The notes beneath the pieces were generated by a model that searched no databases, was not told the DNA's origin, and saw only the letters and a program-made list of their open reading frames with translations. The position numbers were made by a program, and so were the translations under genes. Shown in pieces: positions 8,996 through 18,610 of a stretch of DNA of 64,000 nucleotides. Source of the DNA: Algoriphagus sp. A40 (lineage in GTDB: Bacteria; Bacteroidota; Bacteroidia; Cytophagales; Cyclobacteriaceae); assembly GCF_002002735.1 (NCBI RefSeq), contig NZ_MUNY01000034.1, positions 1-64,000 of the forward strand. Direction: 5' to 3'. How positions within the stretch are numbered: position 1 is the first letter of the stretch; each line of letters starts with the position of its first letter.

Positions 8996-10078
8996 GTGGA
9001 TATTTCGAAGTATTCAGTAGAAGATTTTGTATTGGATAGAGAATTTAGAATTTGGATACTGTCGCCAGATAAAAATTCAAATATCCATTGGGAAAGCGTA
9101 CTTGTCGAAAAGCCGGAACTGGCGAAAAAAGCCCTGATTGCCAGGGACATTGTGCTAAATCTTAAAAGCAGGGATTTTGACCTGTCAATTTCGGAAGGAC
9201 TGATATTATGGGACTCAATTGAAAATGAATTGGGTAAAATTGATAGTGAACCGGTAGAATGTGAGATTATACCAATCAATTCCGGATCAGTACTGAAAAA
9301 AAGTGAATTTCAGTCCATGCGTTTTAATTGGTTTTCTCAATGGTTTAGAGTTGCGGGGATTCTGATTTTGGCCTTCGCGTTTAGTGTGGTTTTCAATTTG
9401 ATTTATAAAGAGGAAATCCCCGTAAAGCTGCCTCCGGTTTTGGTCTTCCAGGAGCATAAAACTCCCCCTGGAGTAAAATCCACGATGACCTTGCAGGACG
9501 GTTCCAAAGTGATGCTCAACTCGGGAAGTTCGATCCGCTATGTAAAGAATTTTGAAACGGACCAAAGAATCCTTTTCCTGGAGGGAGAAGCCTATTTTGA
9601 AGTAGCCAAAGATTCACTGAGGCCATTTTCTGTGATTACTGGAAGTACCAAAACCACAGCATTAGGCACGGCTTTCAATATTTCCTCCTACAAAAATGAG
9701 GATACCAATGTGTCCTTGGTGGAAGGTAAAGTGGCCGTTGAGGTAGAGGAAAATAGAGTCGACTTGGAAAAAGGAGAGGCATTGAAAATCAACCGGGAGA
9801 CTGGTGGAATTAAGAAGGGGCAATTTGACACGGAATTGGTTCTGGCCTGGACAAAGAAGAAAATAATATTCCAGCAGGTGAAAATGATGGAGGCGATCCG
9901 GGTGCTTGAAAATTGGTATGGAGTGAAATTCATTCTTAAAAACAAGCCGAAACCAGACCTTTTGATTTTTGGAGTATACGAAGACGAAATTCTTGAAAAT
10001 GTATTGAATGGACTAAGTTACACGGCAAGATTTGATTACAAAATTGACCAGGATGAAGTCGAGATAACCTTTAAATAA
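8996..10078 (+). CDS. FecR-family anti-sigma factor
   Basis: An inner-membrane anti-sigma factor of 360 residues. The N-terminal 110 residues face the cytoplasm and would hold the sigma factor. One membrane helix lies at about 116-137 (VAGILILAFAFSVVFNLIY). The periplasmic FecR domain (about 156-250) has TPPGVKSTMTLQDGSKVMLN and FLEGEAYFEVA. A C-terminal DUF4974-like domain holds MEAIRVLENWYGVKF and senses the STN domain of the transporter. The start is a GTG at 8996, because the first in-frame ATG would remove the sigma-binding part. It sits between its sigma gene and SusC. Confidence 0.92.
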   Translation: MDISKYSVEDFVLDREFRIWILSPDKNSNIHWESVLVEKPELAKKALIARDIVLNLKSRDFDLSISEGLILWDSIENELGKIDSEPVECEIIPINSGSVLKKSEFQSMRFNWFSQWFRVAGILILAFAFSVVFNLIYKEEIPVKLPPVLVFQEHKTPPGVKSTMTLQDGSKVMLNSGSSIRYVKNFETDQRILFLEGEAYFEVAKDSLRPFSVITGSTKTTALGTAFNISSYKNEDTNVSLVEGKVAVEVEENRVDLEKGEALKINRETGGIKKGQFDTELVLAWTKKKIIFQQVKMMEAIRVLENWYGVKFILKNKPKPDLLIFGVYEDEILENVLNGLSYTARFDYKIDQDEVEITFK

Positions 10079-10245
10079 CCCTTAAAAACTGAATGCCTAT
10101 GATTAAATGCGAGACAAAAAAAGAAAACCGGAGATGCGTCAAAACCTTCGGATTAAAGATTACCGGGCTCATAATTTTTCATTTAAATGTTCCCGAAAAG
10201 TTTAATTAACCAATACTCAATAGCCAAAATAAACCATGCAAAGCT

Positions 10246-13200
10246 ATGAAAAACCGTTTATTGTTATTTGTAATTAGAATGACGAAGCTTTTTACCTATG
10301 CGTTTTTGATCCAGTTTCTTTCCATAACTGTCCTTTATTCCAGAGATGGAGTATCTCAGGTCAAAACCATAGACGAGGTTAAAGTCAAAATGAATTCTCA
10401 GGAAACGACATTGTTAAATGTCTTTTCTGAAATTGAGAAAGCGACAAATTTTAAATTTGTTTACACCAACAAGGAAATCCGTGATTTGGGTAATATTTCC
10501 CTGAGTGGTGAAGAACAGAGCCTGTATGATGTGCTTGTTTCGATATCCAAACAAACTCAGTTGGAGTTTAAGCAGGTCAACGAAAATATCAACGTTAAAA
10601 AATCTGACAACGAAACCTCCACTGTGGAGATGGTTACCATCGCTGCAATGGATAAAAATGTTTCAGGAAAAGTCACCGATGAGAATGGAGAAGCGCTTCC
10701 GGGCGCTACGATTTTAGTAGAAGGGACAACAATGGGAACCGTTACTGATATTGACGGTAACTTTACTCTGACTGTACCGGATAATGCAACTTTGCTTATT
10801 TCTTACATCGGTTACACTGCCACCAAAGTAGTAGTTGGACAACAATCTGTAATTAATGTTTCACTTCAGGTTGATTCCACGTCTCTGGATGAAGTACTGG
10901 TGATTGGCTACGGTACAGTCAAAAAATCCGATTTGACCGGATCAGTAGGTCAGGTTGGGGCAGAGTCTCTTGCAGAAAGACCATCGCCTTCCTTAAATCA
11001 GGCACTTTCCGGCAGAATTTCCGGCGTTCAGGTCAATACCAACTCTGGCCGTCCAGGAGGAAGAACCACTGTAAGGATTAGAGGATTTAGTTCCATTAAC
11101 TCTTCCAACAATCCGCTTTATGTGGTCGATGGAGTTCAGTTGCCAATGGGAAATCAGCAGCAGGCAAGTAATGCCATTGATTACATCAACCCCAATGACA
11201 TCGTTTCTGTGGAAGTATTGAAAGATGCTTCTTCAACAGCGATTTATGGTTCAAGGGGAGCAAATGGGGTAATTTTGATTACCACGAAAAAAGGCAAATC
11301 AGGTGAAGGCACCGTGACATACAACGTGGACGTGAGTGTCCCTGTCATCGGGCCAAACAGACCTGAAGTTCTGAATGCGAAAGAGTATTTAGAAACTGAA
11401 GATCTGGCTTGGGCCAACATGGCCAAGTACGATCCGGTAGGATGGGCTGCAGGCAAGTGGGCGTATTTGAACCCAGCTTTGAGAAGAACCGATCCAAGAA
11501 TCTTTGACGCTAATCAGAATCCGCTTTACGATACCAATTGGCTTGAAGAAACTACTCAGAATACCGTTTCGCAAAACCACCAGTTGGGCTTCCAAGGCGG
11601 TAACGAGCGCACTACCTATTCTTTATCCCTTGGATACAGAGACGATCAGGGTTTGGTCAAAACTTCCTACATGAAGCGCTATTCCGGTAGGTTCACAGTC
11701 GATGATCAGGTGAAAAAATGGCTGAAAGTGGGGGGTACCTTGAATTACAATAACCAGTCTGAAAACCTCGTGGATACCGGGGATGCTGTGGCTCGCCAGA
11801 TCGTGGAAGATTTCCCTTTCCTTCCGGTAAAATATGCTGACGGGACCTTTGCAAACAACAGAGACTATCCTTACGCAGAAGGTACCATGAGTTCCATGCA
11901 CAGATTGTATGGTACCAAGTACATCTTGAATACCCAGACTACCATAGGCAGTGTTTATACCAATATCAAATTTGCCGAAGGATTGGAAATGAGAACTGTA
12001 CTCGGTGCTAACGTGATGACTCAGGAAAGAGATCAGTCTCAAACCAGAACCTTGGCGATTTCCCAAAATGGAACTGCCTCCAAGGCGATGCAAAAAGAGA
12101 CTTTTTGGTCTTTGGAAAATTACCTGACCTACAGCAAGGTGTTTGCTGACCGTCATGCATTGACTGCGATGTTGGGTATTTCCTGGCAGGAAACAGCTTT
12201 CACTTCCATGACTGCAAGCGTCCAGAACTTCTCTACGGATTATTTTACTTTCAATAATCTTGGTGCAGGTAGCCAGTTGCCGGCCGTTGGGTCAAATGCA
12301 CAAAGTTTCGCAATGAGCTCTTATTTCGCCCGGATCAATTACATCCTGAATGAAAAATACCTGTTCACTTTCACAGGAAGAGCTGATGGATCATCCAAGT
12401 TTGGAGATAACAACAAATACGCCTTCTTCCCTTCTGCTGCAGTAGCTTGGAAAGTTTCTGAAGAAAACTTCTTGAGCTCTAGCGCTACGATTTCCAATCT
12501 TAAACTGAGATCCAGCTACGGATTGACTGGTAACTCTGAGATTCCACCTTATTCTTCTTTATCCCTGCTTAGCTCTAACTACGCTGCGATCTACAATGAA
12601 ACCCGTGTGGGGGGTACAGGTCTCAACAGACTTTCAAACCCGGATTTGAAATGGGAAAAAACAGCTCAGTTTGATGTAGGAATTGAATTGGGTCTGTTCC
12701 AAAACAGAATCGCTATGGAATTTGACGTGTACTACAGAAAGACCACCGACATGTTGTTGGATGCACCTGTACCACGCTCAAGCGGCTATTCTGTGATCCG
12801 AAGCAATGTAGGCTCTATGGAAAACAAGGGGATTGAATTCAACCTGAACACAGTAAACGTTGAGACCGATAACTTCAGCTGGAATACCAACTTTATGATT
12901 TCTGCTAATAGAAACAAAGTGCTTTCTCTTGCTACCCCTGCAGACATATTCGGTGTCGGCGGACCCAACTTCACCAACCAAACCAACATCATCAGAGTGG
13001 GTGAGCCAGTGGGTTCTTTCTGGGGTCTGGTTAGAGAAGGTACCTGGAGTGAAGCTGAAAGAGCTGAGGCTGCTGAATTTGTGAGCTATAGAAATGGCTT
13101 GACTATGCTTCCTGGAGATATCAAATACCTGGATGTGAATGGTGACAAGGCAATCAACGATTCGGACAGGATGATTATCGGTAATGGTACTCCTGATTTC

Positions 13201-13707
13201 TGGGGTTCTTTTGTCAACAACTTCAAATTCAAAAACTTTGACATGAGTATTGATCTTGCCTACTCTGTCGGAAATGACATTCTAGACATGACCCTTCACC
13301 CAAGTGAAGACCGTCAGGCCTTGGCAAACAGCTACAAGTCTGTACTGACAGCCTGGACTCCGGAAAACCAAAACTCTCCGATTGCAGAAATCCGTGATAC
13401 CAGAGCAGGATATGTGACTAACGTGGATTCTCATTGGGTGAAAGACGGTTCCTTCCTCAGAGGACGAAACCTGTTGTTGGGCTATACCTTCCCAACTGAA
13501 TTGACAAACAAAATCAAACTGTCAAGACTGAGAGCCTATACCACAGTTCAAAATTTCTTCCTGGTGGTAGGGGATGATGTAGTTGGAGATCCGGAGCAGA
13601 CACCTATCCGGGGTGGAAACGGAGACAATGTGTTCTCCCAAGGAATGATTTGGCATGGATATCCTAAGCCAACTACTTTCTTGTTTGGTCTTCAAATTAC
13701 CCTTTAA
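10246..13707 (+). CDS. SusC/RagA-family TonB-linked outer-membrane transporter with STN signalling domain
   Basis: An outer-membrane active transporter of 1153 residues. Signal peptide 1-38; STN domain about 45-118 (TLLNVFSEIEKATNFKFVY); carboxypeptidase-like regulatory domain about 138-210 (GKVTDENGEALPGATILVEG); TonB box EVLVIGYGTVKKSDLTGS near 216-233; plug about 235-345 (VRIRGFSSINSSNNPLYVVD); then a 22-strand barrel to the end. The STN domain links it to the sigma/FecR pair upstream, so substrate binding should feed back on transcription. SusD follows after 27 bases and forms the lid. Nothing in the sequence identifies the substrate. The oxidoreductases downstream suggest a carbohydrate or polyol. 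Confidence 0.95.
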   Translation: MKNRLLLFVIRMTKLFTYAFLIQFLSITVLYSRDGVSQVKTIDEVKVKMNSQETTLLNVFSEIEKATNFKFVYTNKEIRDLGNISLSGEEQSLYDVLVSISKQTQLEFKQVNENINVKKSDNETSTVEMVTIAAMDKNVSGKVTDENGEALPGATILVEGTTMGTVTDIDGNFTLTVPDNATLLISYIGYTATKVVVGQQSVINVSLQVDSTSLDEVLVIGYGTVKKSDLTGSVGQVGAESLAERPSPSLNQALSGRISGVQVNTNSGRPGGRTTVRIRGFSSINSSNNPLYVVDGVQLPMGNQQQASNAIDYINPNDIVSVEVLKDASSTAIYGSRGANGVILITTKKGKSGEGTVTYNVDVSVPVIGPNRPEVLNAKEYLETEDLAWANMAKYDPVGWAAGKWAYLNPALRRTDPRIFDANQNPLYDTNWLEETTQNTVSQNHQLGFQGGNERTTYSLSLGYRDDQGLVKTSYMKRYSGRFTVDDQVKKWLKVGGTLNYNNQSENLVDTGDAVARQIVEDFPFLPVKYADGTFANNRDYPYAEGTMSSMHRLYGTKYILNTQTTIGSVYTNIKFAEGLEMRTVLGANVMTQERDQSQTRTLAISQNGTASKAMQKETFWSLENYLTYSKVFADRHALTAMLGISWQETAFTSMTASVQNFSTDYFTFNNLGAGSQLPAVGSNAQSFAMSSYFARINYILNEKYLFTFTGRADGSSKFGDNNKYAFFPSAAVAWKVSEENFLSSSATISNLKLRSSYGLTGNSEIPPYSSLSLLSSNYAAIYNETRVGGTGLNRLSNPDLKWEKTAQFDVGIELGLFQNRIAMEFDVYYRKTTDMLLDAPVPRSSGYSVIRSNVGSMENKGIEFNLNTVNVETDNFSWNTNFMISANRNKVLSLATPADIFGVGGPNFTNQTNIIRVGEPVGSFWGLVREGTWSEAERAEAAEFVSYRNGLTMLPGDIKYLDVNGDKAINDSDRMIIGNGTPDFWGSFVNNFKFKNFDMSIDLAYSVGNDILDMTLHPSEDRQALANSYKSVLTAWTPENQNSPIAEIRDTRAGYVTNVDSHWVKDGSFLRGRNLLLGYTFPTELTNKIKLSRLRAYTTVQNFFLVVGDDVVGDPEQTPIRGGNGDNVFSQGMIWHGYPKPTTFLFGLQITL

Positions 13708-13734
13708 TCCTGTCCTACTTAAAGAGATTTAAAA

Positions 13735-15291
13735 ATGAAAAATATCAGATTTTATAAAGCATTCAGCCTGCTCTTTGCAGGGGCTTTTATGACCGGAATC
13801 GTTGGTTGTTCAGATTTCCTTGAGGAACAGGATCCTTCCAACCTGACACCAGAAAGCTATTACACGATTCCTGACCATGCTGAGGCAGCTTTGGCTGCAG
13901 TATATGCAGATACCAGATTTATTGGCAATGATGGGGGAATTTTCTCTTCCACCTGGCAATTTCTCGAAGCACCGACGGGAACTTCAACAACTGAAACCGC
14001 GCAAAACTCGGATCTGAACAACTTGTACGGACTGATCTATGACGGCAGAACCCAGCACCTGATCAACTATTGGAACGGCCTCTATAGAGTGATTGCCAAT
14101 GCCAATTTGGTCTTGGACAAAGTGCCTGGAATCACTCCCATGGATGAAAATCAAAAGAAAAAAGTATTGGGAGAAGCAAGATTCCTCAGAGCTTGGGCCT
14201 ATTTCTACCTAGTGAGACTTTGGGGCGACGTTCCGTTGATCACTCTTCCGCAGACAGCTGCTTCCGAAGATTTCAAGCCCGCACCAGCTTCTAAAGAGAC
14301 GGTGTATGATTTGATTGTAGAGGATCTCAAAACTGCTGAAGCTGCGGGTTTTCCTTGGATGGATGTCAGTGGACGGGCTACTTTGGCTGCTACCAAAACC
14401 CTCATGGCGCAGGTTTACCTGACTATGGCTGGTTTTCCTTTGAGCAAAGGAACTTCTCATTACCAACTAGCTGCAGAAAAATCCGGAGAAGTGATAGCTT
14501 ATTCCAAAGCCAATCCACTTTCACTGAATTTGTTTCCTGATTATGCCAATCTTCATGATGAAAAACTGGACAACAGGGTAGAGCATATCTTCATGCTTCA
14601 GTACAATGTGGTGGTAGCCGGAAACCCGATGGGTAACATGTTCCCGAACTTCAAGCCGGTAACATTTGCCGGTCCGTCCGGAACAGGCAGTACAGTTCCT
14701 ACTCAGTCGTTTTACAAATCTTATGAAGCAGGCGATTTGAGAACTGTTGACCAAAAAGGGTTTTTCTATACGACCTATTTCACCAACGGTAGCGGTGCTC
14801 GTTTTGATTTGGGTGCACCTTATATCTTCAAGCACTTCAATCAGACAGCAAATGGTTCCGAAGGTGTTCCTGGTACCAGAAACAATAACCTAAACGTGCC
14901 TTTGATCAGGTTTGCTGAAGTATTGTTGATCTATGCTGAAGCTCAGAATGAGTTGAGTGGGCCAAACGATTTAGCTTATGAGAGCATGAAAAGAATCCGT
15001 GACAGAGCAAAATTGACCACTCCGGCAATGGGAACTTACACCAAGGACACCTTTAGAGATGCGGTTTTGAGAGAGAGATGGCACGAGCTGTGTTACGAGC
15101 AGATCACCTGGTTTGATATGCTTCGACTGAGAAAAGTCTACAATGAACTCACTAATGGGTTTGATGAATTTGTAGGCCATATCAATCAAAGTTCCAAGCA
15201 AGCCCTTCAGGCTAAGCACCTGCTGATGCCGTATCCACTTCCTGAGATGCAGAACAATCCAAACTTACAGCCTCAGAACCCAGGCTATTAA
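13735..15291 (+). CDS. SusD/RagB-family nutrient-binding outer-membrane lipoprotein
   Basis: A surface lipoprotein of 518 residues that captures substrate and closes over the SusC barrel. The lipobox IVGC puts the lipid on Cys25. The N-terminal DFLEEQDPSNLTPESYY is typical of the family. TPR-like helices follow (ARFLRAWAYFYLVRLWGDVP). The C-terminal SusD signature is in NVPLIRFAEVLLIYAEAQNE, and the protein closes with LQPQNPGY. Length and motif order are standard. A strong terminator lies 45 bases after the stop, so the SusCD transcript probably ends there and the following oxidoreductases depend on partial readthrough or their own promoter. Confidence 0.95.
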   Translation: MKNIRFYKAFSLLFAGAFMTGIVGCSDFLEEQDPSNLTPESYYTIPDHAEAALAAVYADTRFIGNDGGIFSSTWQFLEAPTGTSTTETAQNSDLNNLYGLIYDGRTQHLINYWNGLYRVIANANLVLDKVPGITPMDENQKKKVLGEARFLRAWAYFYLVRLWGDVPLITLPQTAASEDFKPAPASKETVYDLIVEDLKTAEAAGFPWMDVSGRATLAATKTLMAQVYLTMAGFPLSKGTSHYQLAAEKSGEVIAYSKANPLSLNLFPDYANLHDEKLDNRVEHIFMLQYNVVVAGNPMGNMFPNFKPVTFAGPSGTGSTVPTQSFYKSYEAGDLRTVDQKGFFYTTYFTNGSGARFDLGAPYIFKHFNQTANGSEGVPGTRNNNLNVPLIRFAEVLLIYAEAQNELSGPNDLAYESMKRIRDRAKLTTPAMGTYTKDTFRDAVLRERWHELCYEQITWFDMLRLRKVYNELTNGFDEFVGHINQSSKQALQAKHLLMPYPLPEMQNNPNLQPQNPGY

Positions 15292-15335
15292 TGATTGGAT
15301 CAGCCTTCGCGCTGAACAAATTCTAATAAAAAACA

Positions 15336-15372
15336 CTTCCCGATTGGTTCTGCCAATCGGGAAGTTAATTTT
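15336..15372 (+). terminator. Rho-independent terminator after SusD
   Basis: CTTCCCGATTGG (15336-15347) and CCAATCGGGAAG (15353-15364) pair perfectly over 12 bases around TTCTG, then TTAATTTT. It splits the SusCD genes from the oxidoreductase genes. Confidence 0.9.
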
Positions 15373-15403
15373 CAATATTAATCACCCTTAATAACCTTTT
15401 GAA

Positions 15404-16765
15404 TTGGAAAATATTTCTCACAGTGGTTCCAGAAGAAAGTTTCTGGCGACTACCGCTTCTCTGATTGTTTCCCCCTTGCTGTTGAATATACCTGCATTCG
15501 CAGGAAATCAGGCCCAAAAACTGAGACACGTCTGTGTCGGAGTAGGGGGAATGGGCAGACATGATCTGCAGCGTTTTATTGCTCATCCCGAGGTCGAAAT
15601 TGTTGCAATTTGCGATGTGGATGAGGAAAGACTTCAAAAAGCAGCCGAACTGGCACCCAATGCCCGACAGTACAAGGATTGGAGGGTTTTGCTGAAAGAA
15701 GAGTCCCAAAATTTTGATTCCATCAATGTCAGTGTACCTGACCACAACCATTTCGCAATTGCCATTAGTGCCATCAAAATGGGCAAACATGTCTATTGCC
15801 AAAAGCCCATGTGCCACGATGTATCCGAAATCAGGGAACTGACCGAGGCAGCGATAAAAGCCGGAATTGTCAGTCAGTTGGGTACCCAACATGCCTCCGG
15901 AAAAGGAGACCGGACTGGAGTTCAATGGATCAAAGAAGGCCATATCGGAAAAATCAAGAAAGTTTACCTTTGCTCCAACAGACCCGGCGCGACAGAAGCG
16001 TATCGGTTTCCGGGACCCAGGCCAGCAGAAGGACAGGATCCACCTGCCACGCTCGATTGGGAGCTTTGGACCGGTACAGCACCGCTTCGCCCCTACAATC
16101 CGACTATTTACCATCCCTCCAAATGGAGAGCCTGGCAAGACTTCGGTACCGGCTGGTCCGGTGATATCGGATGCCATATTTTTGATGCGGTCTGGAAAGG
16201 AATGGGCCTCAAAGCACCGATTTCAGTACACGCCAGAGTTCAGGAATCCTGGCAAAATTCCCCGGAAAGAAGGGCCGATACCTGGCCACAAAGCAATCAC
16301 ATCACCTGGGTTTTTCCGGGAAATGAAATGACCGAAACCGATGAATTTACAGTGGAATGGTTTGATGGAGAATTCTATCCACCAGAGGAAGTTCGAGCCC
16401 TGTATACCGGGGGAGAATATCCTGCAGAATCGGCCATGCTGGTTGGTACGGAAGGAGCCTTGTTGATACCACATACCAAAATGCCTGTCCTGCTACCGGA
16501 AACTAAGTTTCAAGCTGTGAAAAATCCGGAATTGGAAGAGCGGGACCATTACCACCACTTTGTGGATGCCTGCCTGGGCAAAACAAAAACTGAAAGCCAT
16601 TTTGGCCAAGCCGGCCCTATGACGGAAGCCATTATTCTGGGTACTGTTGCGATCCGGGAGCCCCAAAAAGTACTGGAATGGGATGCGAAAAAGATGAGAA
16701 TTCCAAACCATTCGGAAGCTGAAAAATATTTGGCCCGGAAGTACCGAAAGGGCTGGAAAGTTTAA
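15404..16765 (+). CDS. Tat-exported Gfo/Idh/MocA-family oxidoreductase
   Basis: An NAD(P)-dependent oxidoreductase of 453 residues. It starts at TTG (15404), which brings in a twin-arginine signal (SRRKFLATTAS, residues 9-19, then a hydrophobic stretch to about 34), so it is folded in the cytoplasm and exported. The Rossmann fold follows (RHVCVGVGGMGRHDLQRF, about 41-58). The family's E-K-P motif appears as QKP in HVYCQKPMCHDVSEI. The C-terminal alpha/beta domain holds the substrate site (GTGWSGDIGCHIFDAVW). Exported members are common in Bacteroidota loci for unusual sugars. With the GMC and subunit-3 genes behind it, a role in 3-keto or related sugar oxidation is plausible but unproven. Confidence 0.85.
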   Translation: MENISHSGSRRKFLATTASLIVSPLLLNIPAFAGNQAQKLRHVCVGVGGMGRHDLQRFIAHPEVEIVAICDVDEERLQKAAELAPNARQYKDWRVLLKEESQNFDSINVSVPDHNHFAIAISAIKMGKHVYCQKPMCHDVSEIRELTEAAIKAGIVSQLGTQHASGKGDRTGVQWIKEGHIGKIKKVYLCSNRPGATEAYRFPGPRPAEGQDPPATLDWELWTGTAPLRPYNPTIYHPSKWRAWQDFGTGWSGDIGCHIFDAVWKGMGLKAPISVHARVQESWQNSPERRADTWPQSNHITWVFPGNEMTETDEFTVEWFDGEFYPPEEVRALYTGGEYPAESAMLVGTEGALLIPHTKMPVLLPETKFQAVKNPELEERDHYHHFVDACLGKTKTESHFGQAGPMTEAIILGTVAIREPQKVLEWDAKKMRIPNHSEAEKYLARKYRKGWKV

Positions 16766-16857
16766 CAGGTTTCAATTAGTCTATTTCAGAAATAAATGAG
16801 TATTCCTCTGGGATTCCTCCCTGAGGAATTATTAAAACCATATAACATTTAAAAAAC

Positions 16858-18600
16858 ATGAGTTTTCAGATAAAACCAAGTAAGGATTCCTACGATGTCA
16901 TTATTGTAGGCTCAGGTGCTGGAGGGGGGATGGCAACAAAAATCCTTGCGGAAGCGGGACTTTCTGTTGCTGTTGTGGAAGCCGGTGGGGATTGGGATCC
17001 TGCAAAGGAAGAAGATCGGACCCAGCTGAGATTTCCTTGGGAATCCCCAAGAAGAGGAGCAAGCACCCAACTCAGGCCATTTGGCGATTTTGACGCCGCT
17101 ATTGGTGGCTGGGAGATGCCGGACGAACCCTATACCCGAAAAGACGGGACGCAATTCGATTGGTTTAGATCCCGAATGCTGGGTGGCCGAACCAACCACT
17201 GGGGAAGAATTTCCCTTCGTTTTGGACCGGATGATTTCAAAAGAAAAAGCATTGACGGACTGGGCGACAACTGGCCGATTGGCTATGATGACGTTAAGCC
17301 TTATTACGATAAAGTAGATAAGCTCATTGGAGTTTTTGGTTCAAAAGAGGGCATGAGAAATGAGCCGGATGGCCTTTTTCTTCCACCTCCAAAGCCGAGA
17401 TTGCATGAGATGTTTATGATGAAAGGGGGCAAAAAGCTTAATATTCCTGTCATCCCTGCCCGATTGTCCATCCTCACTAAGCCTATCAACAAAGATCGCG
17501 GAGTTTGCTTTTTCTGCAGACAATGTAATCGGGGCTGTCAGGTCCATGCAGATTTCTCGGCAAGTACGGTGCTTGTGAAGCCGGCTATGAAGTCCGGACA
17601 GGTGGATTTGTTCACCCATTGCATGGTCAGAAAGGTGACTACGGATGCATCCGGTTTGGCTACAGGGGTTTCCTATGTAGACAAGAGGGACATGAAGGAA
17701 TACAAACTGACGGGCCGAACTGTGGTGCTGGGAGCTTCCGCCTGTGAATCAGCACGTATCATGTTCAACTCCAAGTCCACCATTCACCCGGATGGTATTG
17801 GCAATTCAAGCGGAATGCTCGGTCGATACCTTCATGATTCGACAGGAGCTGGCAGATCTGGAATTATTCCTGAAATGATGAATCGTAAGCGATACAACGA
17901 AGACGGAGTTGGAAGTAACCACATTTACTCTCCTTGGTGGCTTGACAATAAAAAACTTGATTTTGCCCGTGGCTACCACATCGAGTATGGCGGGGGATTA
18001 GGCATGCCATCCTATGGTTTTGGATCCAACATGGATGTGATCAGAAAGCATGTGGAAGATGAGTTTGGCAAACCGAGTCCAAACGGAGGCTACGGTGAAG
18101 GACTGAAAAAAGACATCAGAACCCTTTATGGAAGTACAGTAAGTATGTCAGGAAGAGGGGAAAGCGTTCCTCAGTACGATAATTACTGTGAAATCGACCC
18201 AAGTGTGGTGGATAAATTTGGTATTCCGGTGCTTCGATTCAACTACAATTGGACAGACAACGAAATCAAACAAGCCAAGCACATGCAGGATACCTTTGAG
18301 GATATGCTGCTGAGCTCCGGTGCAACATTGCTCGGAACCAAACCTGGACCTGAGACCCAATATGGTCTCCTCGCCCCTGGCAGGATCATCCACGAAGTAG
18401 GTACTACCCGAATGGGGGATGACAAGGCAACTTCGGTTGTGAATTCAAACTGCCAGACACATGATTGCAAAAACCTCTTTGTAGTCGATGCTGGACCATT
18501 TGTCTCTCAGGCGGATAAGAACCCAACCTGGACCATCTTGGCCCTTTCTTGGAGAACATCCGATTTTATCATCAATGAAATGAAAAGCAAAAACCTTTAA
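16858..18600 (+). CDS. GMC-family FAD oxidoreductase with four-cysteine cluster (catalytic alpha-subunit type)
   Basis: A flavoprotein dehydrogenase of 580 residues. The FAD-binding dinucleotide fold is at the N terminus (VIIVGSGAGGGMATKILAEAG, residues 15-35) with GGRTNHWGR at about 109-117. The GMC C-terminal domain holds the catalytic histidine in HEVGTTRMGDD and asparagine in NPTWTILA. Cysteines 217, 220, 223 and 227 (CFFCRQCNRGC) fall where the FAD-dependent glucose dehydrogenase alpha subunit of Burkholderia cepacia carries an iron-sulfur cluster, so a cluster passing electrons onward is likely. There is no signal peptide; export would be by hitch-hiking on the Tat-bearing subunit encoded 10 bases downstream. 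The substrate is probably a sugar or polyol. Confidence 0.85.
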   Translation: MSFQIKPSKDSYDVIIVGSGAGGGMATKILAEAGLSVAVVEAGGDWDPAKEEDRTQLRFPWESPRRGASTQLRPFGDFDAAIGGWEMPDEPYTRKDGTQFDWFRSRMLGGRTNHWGRISLRFGPDDFKRKSIDGLGDNWPIGYDDVKPYYDKVDKLIGVFGSKEGMRNEPDGLFLPPPKPRLHEMFMMKGGKKLNIPVIPARLSILTKPINKDRGVCFFCRQCNRGCQVHADFSASTVLVKPAMKSGQVDLFTHCMVRKVTTDASGLATGVSYVDKRDMKEYKLTGRTVVLGASACESARIMFNSKSTIHPDGIGNSSGMLGRYLHDSTGAGRSGIIPEMMNRKRYNEDGVGSNHIYSPWWLDNKKLDFARGYHIEYGGGLGMPSYGFGSNMDVIRKHVEDEFGKPSPNGGYGEGLKKDIRTLYGSTVSMSGRGESVPQYDNYCEIDPSVVDKFGIPVLRFNYNWTDNEIKQAKHMQDTFEDMLLSSGATLLGTKPGPETQYGLLAPGRIIHEVGTTRMGDDKATSVVNSNCQTHDCKNLFVVDAGPFVSQADKNPTWTILALSWRTSDFIINEMKSKNL

Positions 18601-18610
18601 GCACTGAATC

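Noticed and set aside
10092..10208. Small plus-strand frame of 38 codons between FecR and SusC (MPMIKCETKK start)
   Set aside because: It is out of frame with SusC, has no signal peptide or known motif, and is too short to distinguish from chance.
15365..16177. Long minus-strand frame opposite the Gfo/Idh gene
   Set aside because: It is an antisense shadow of a gene with clear Rossmann and Tat motifs and has no recognisable content of its own.
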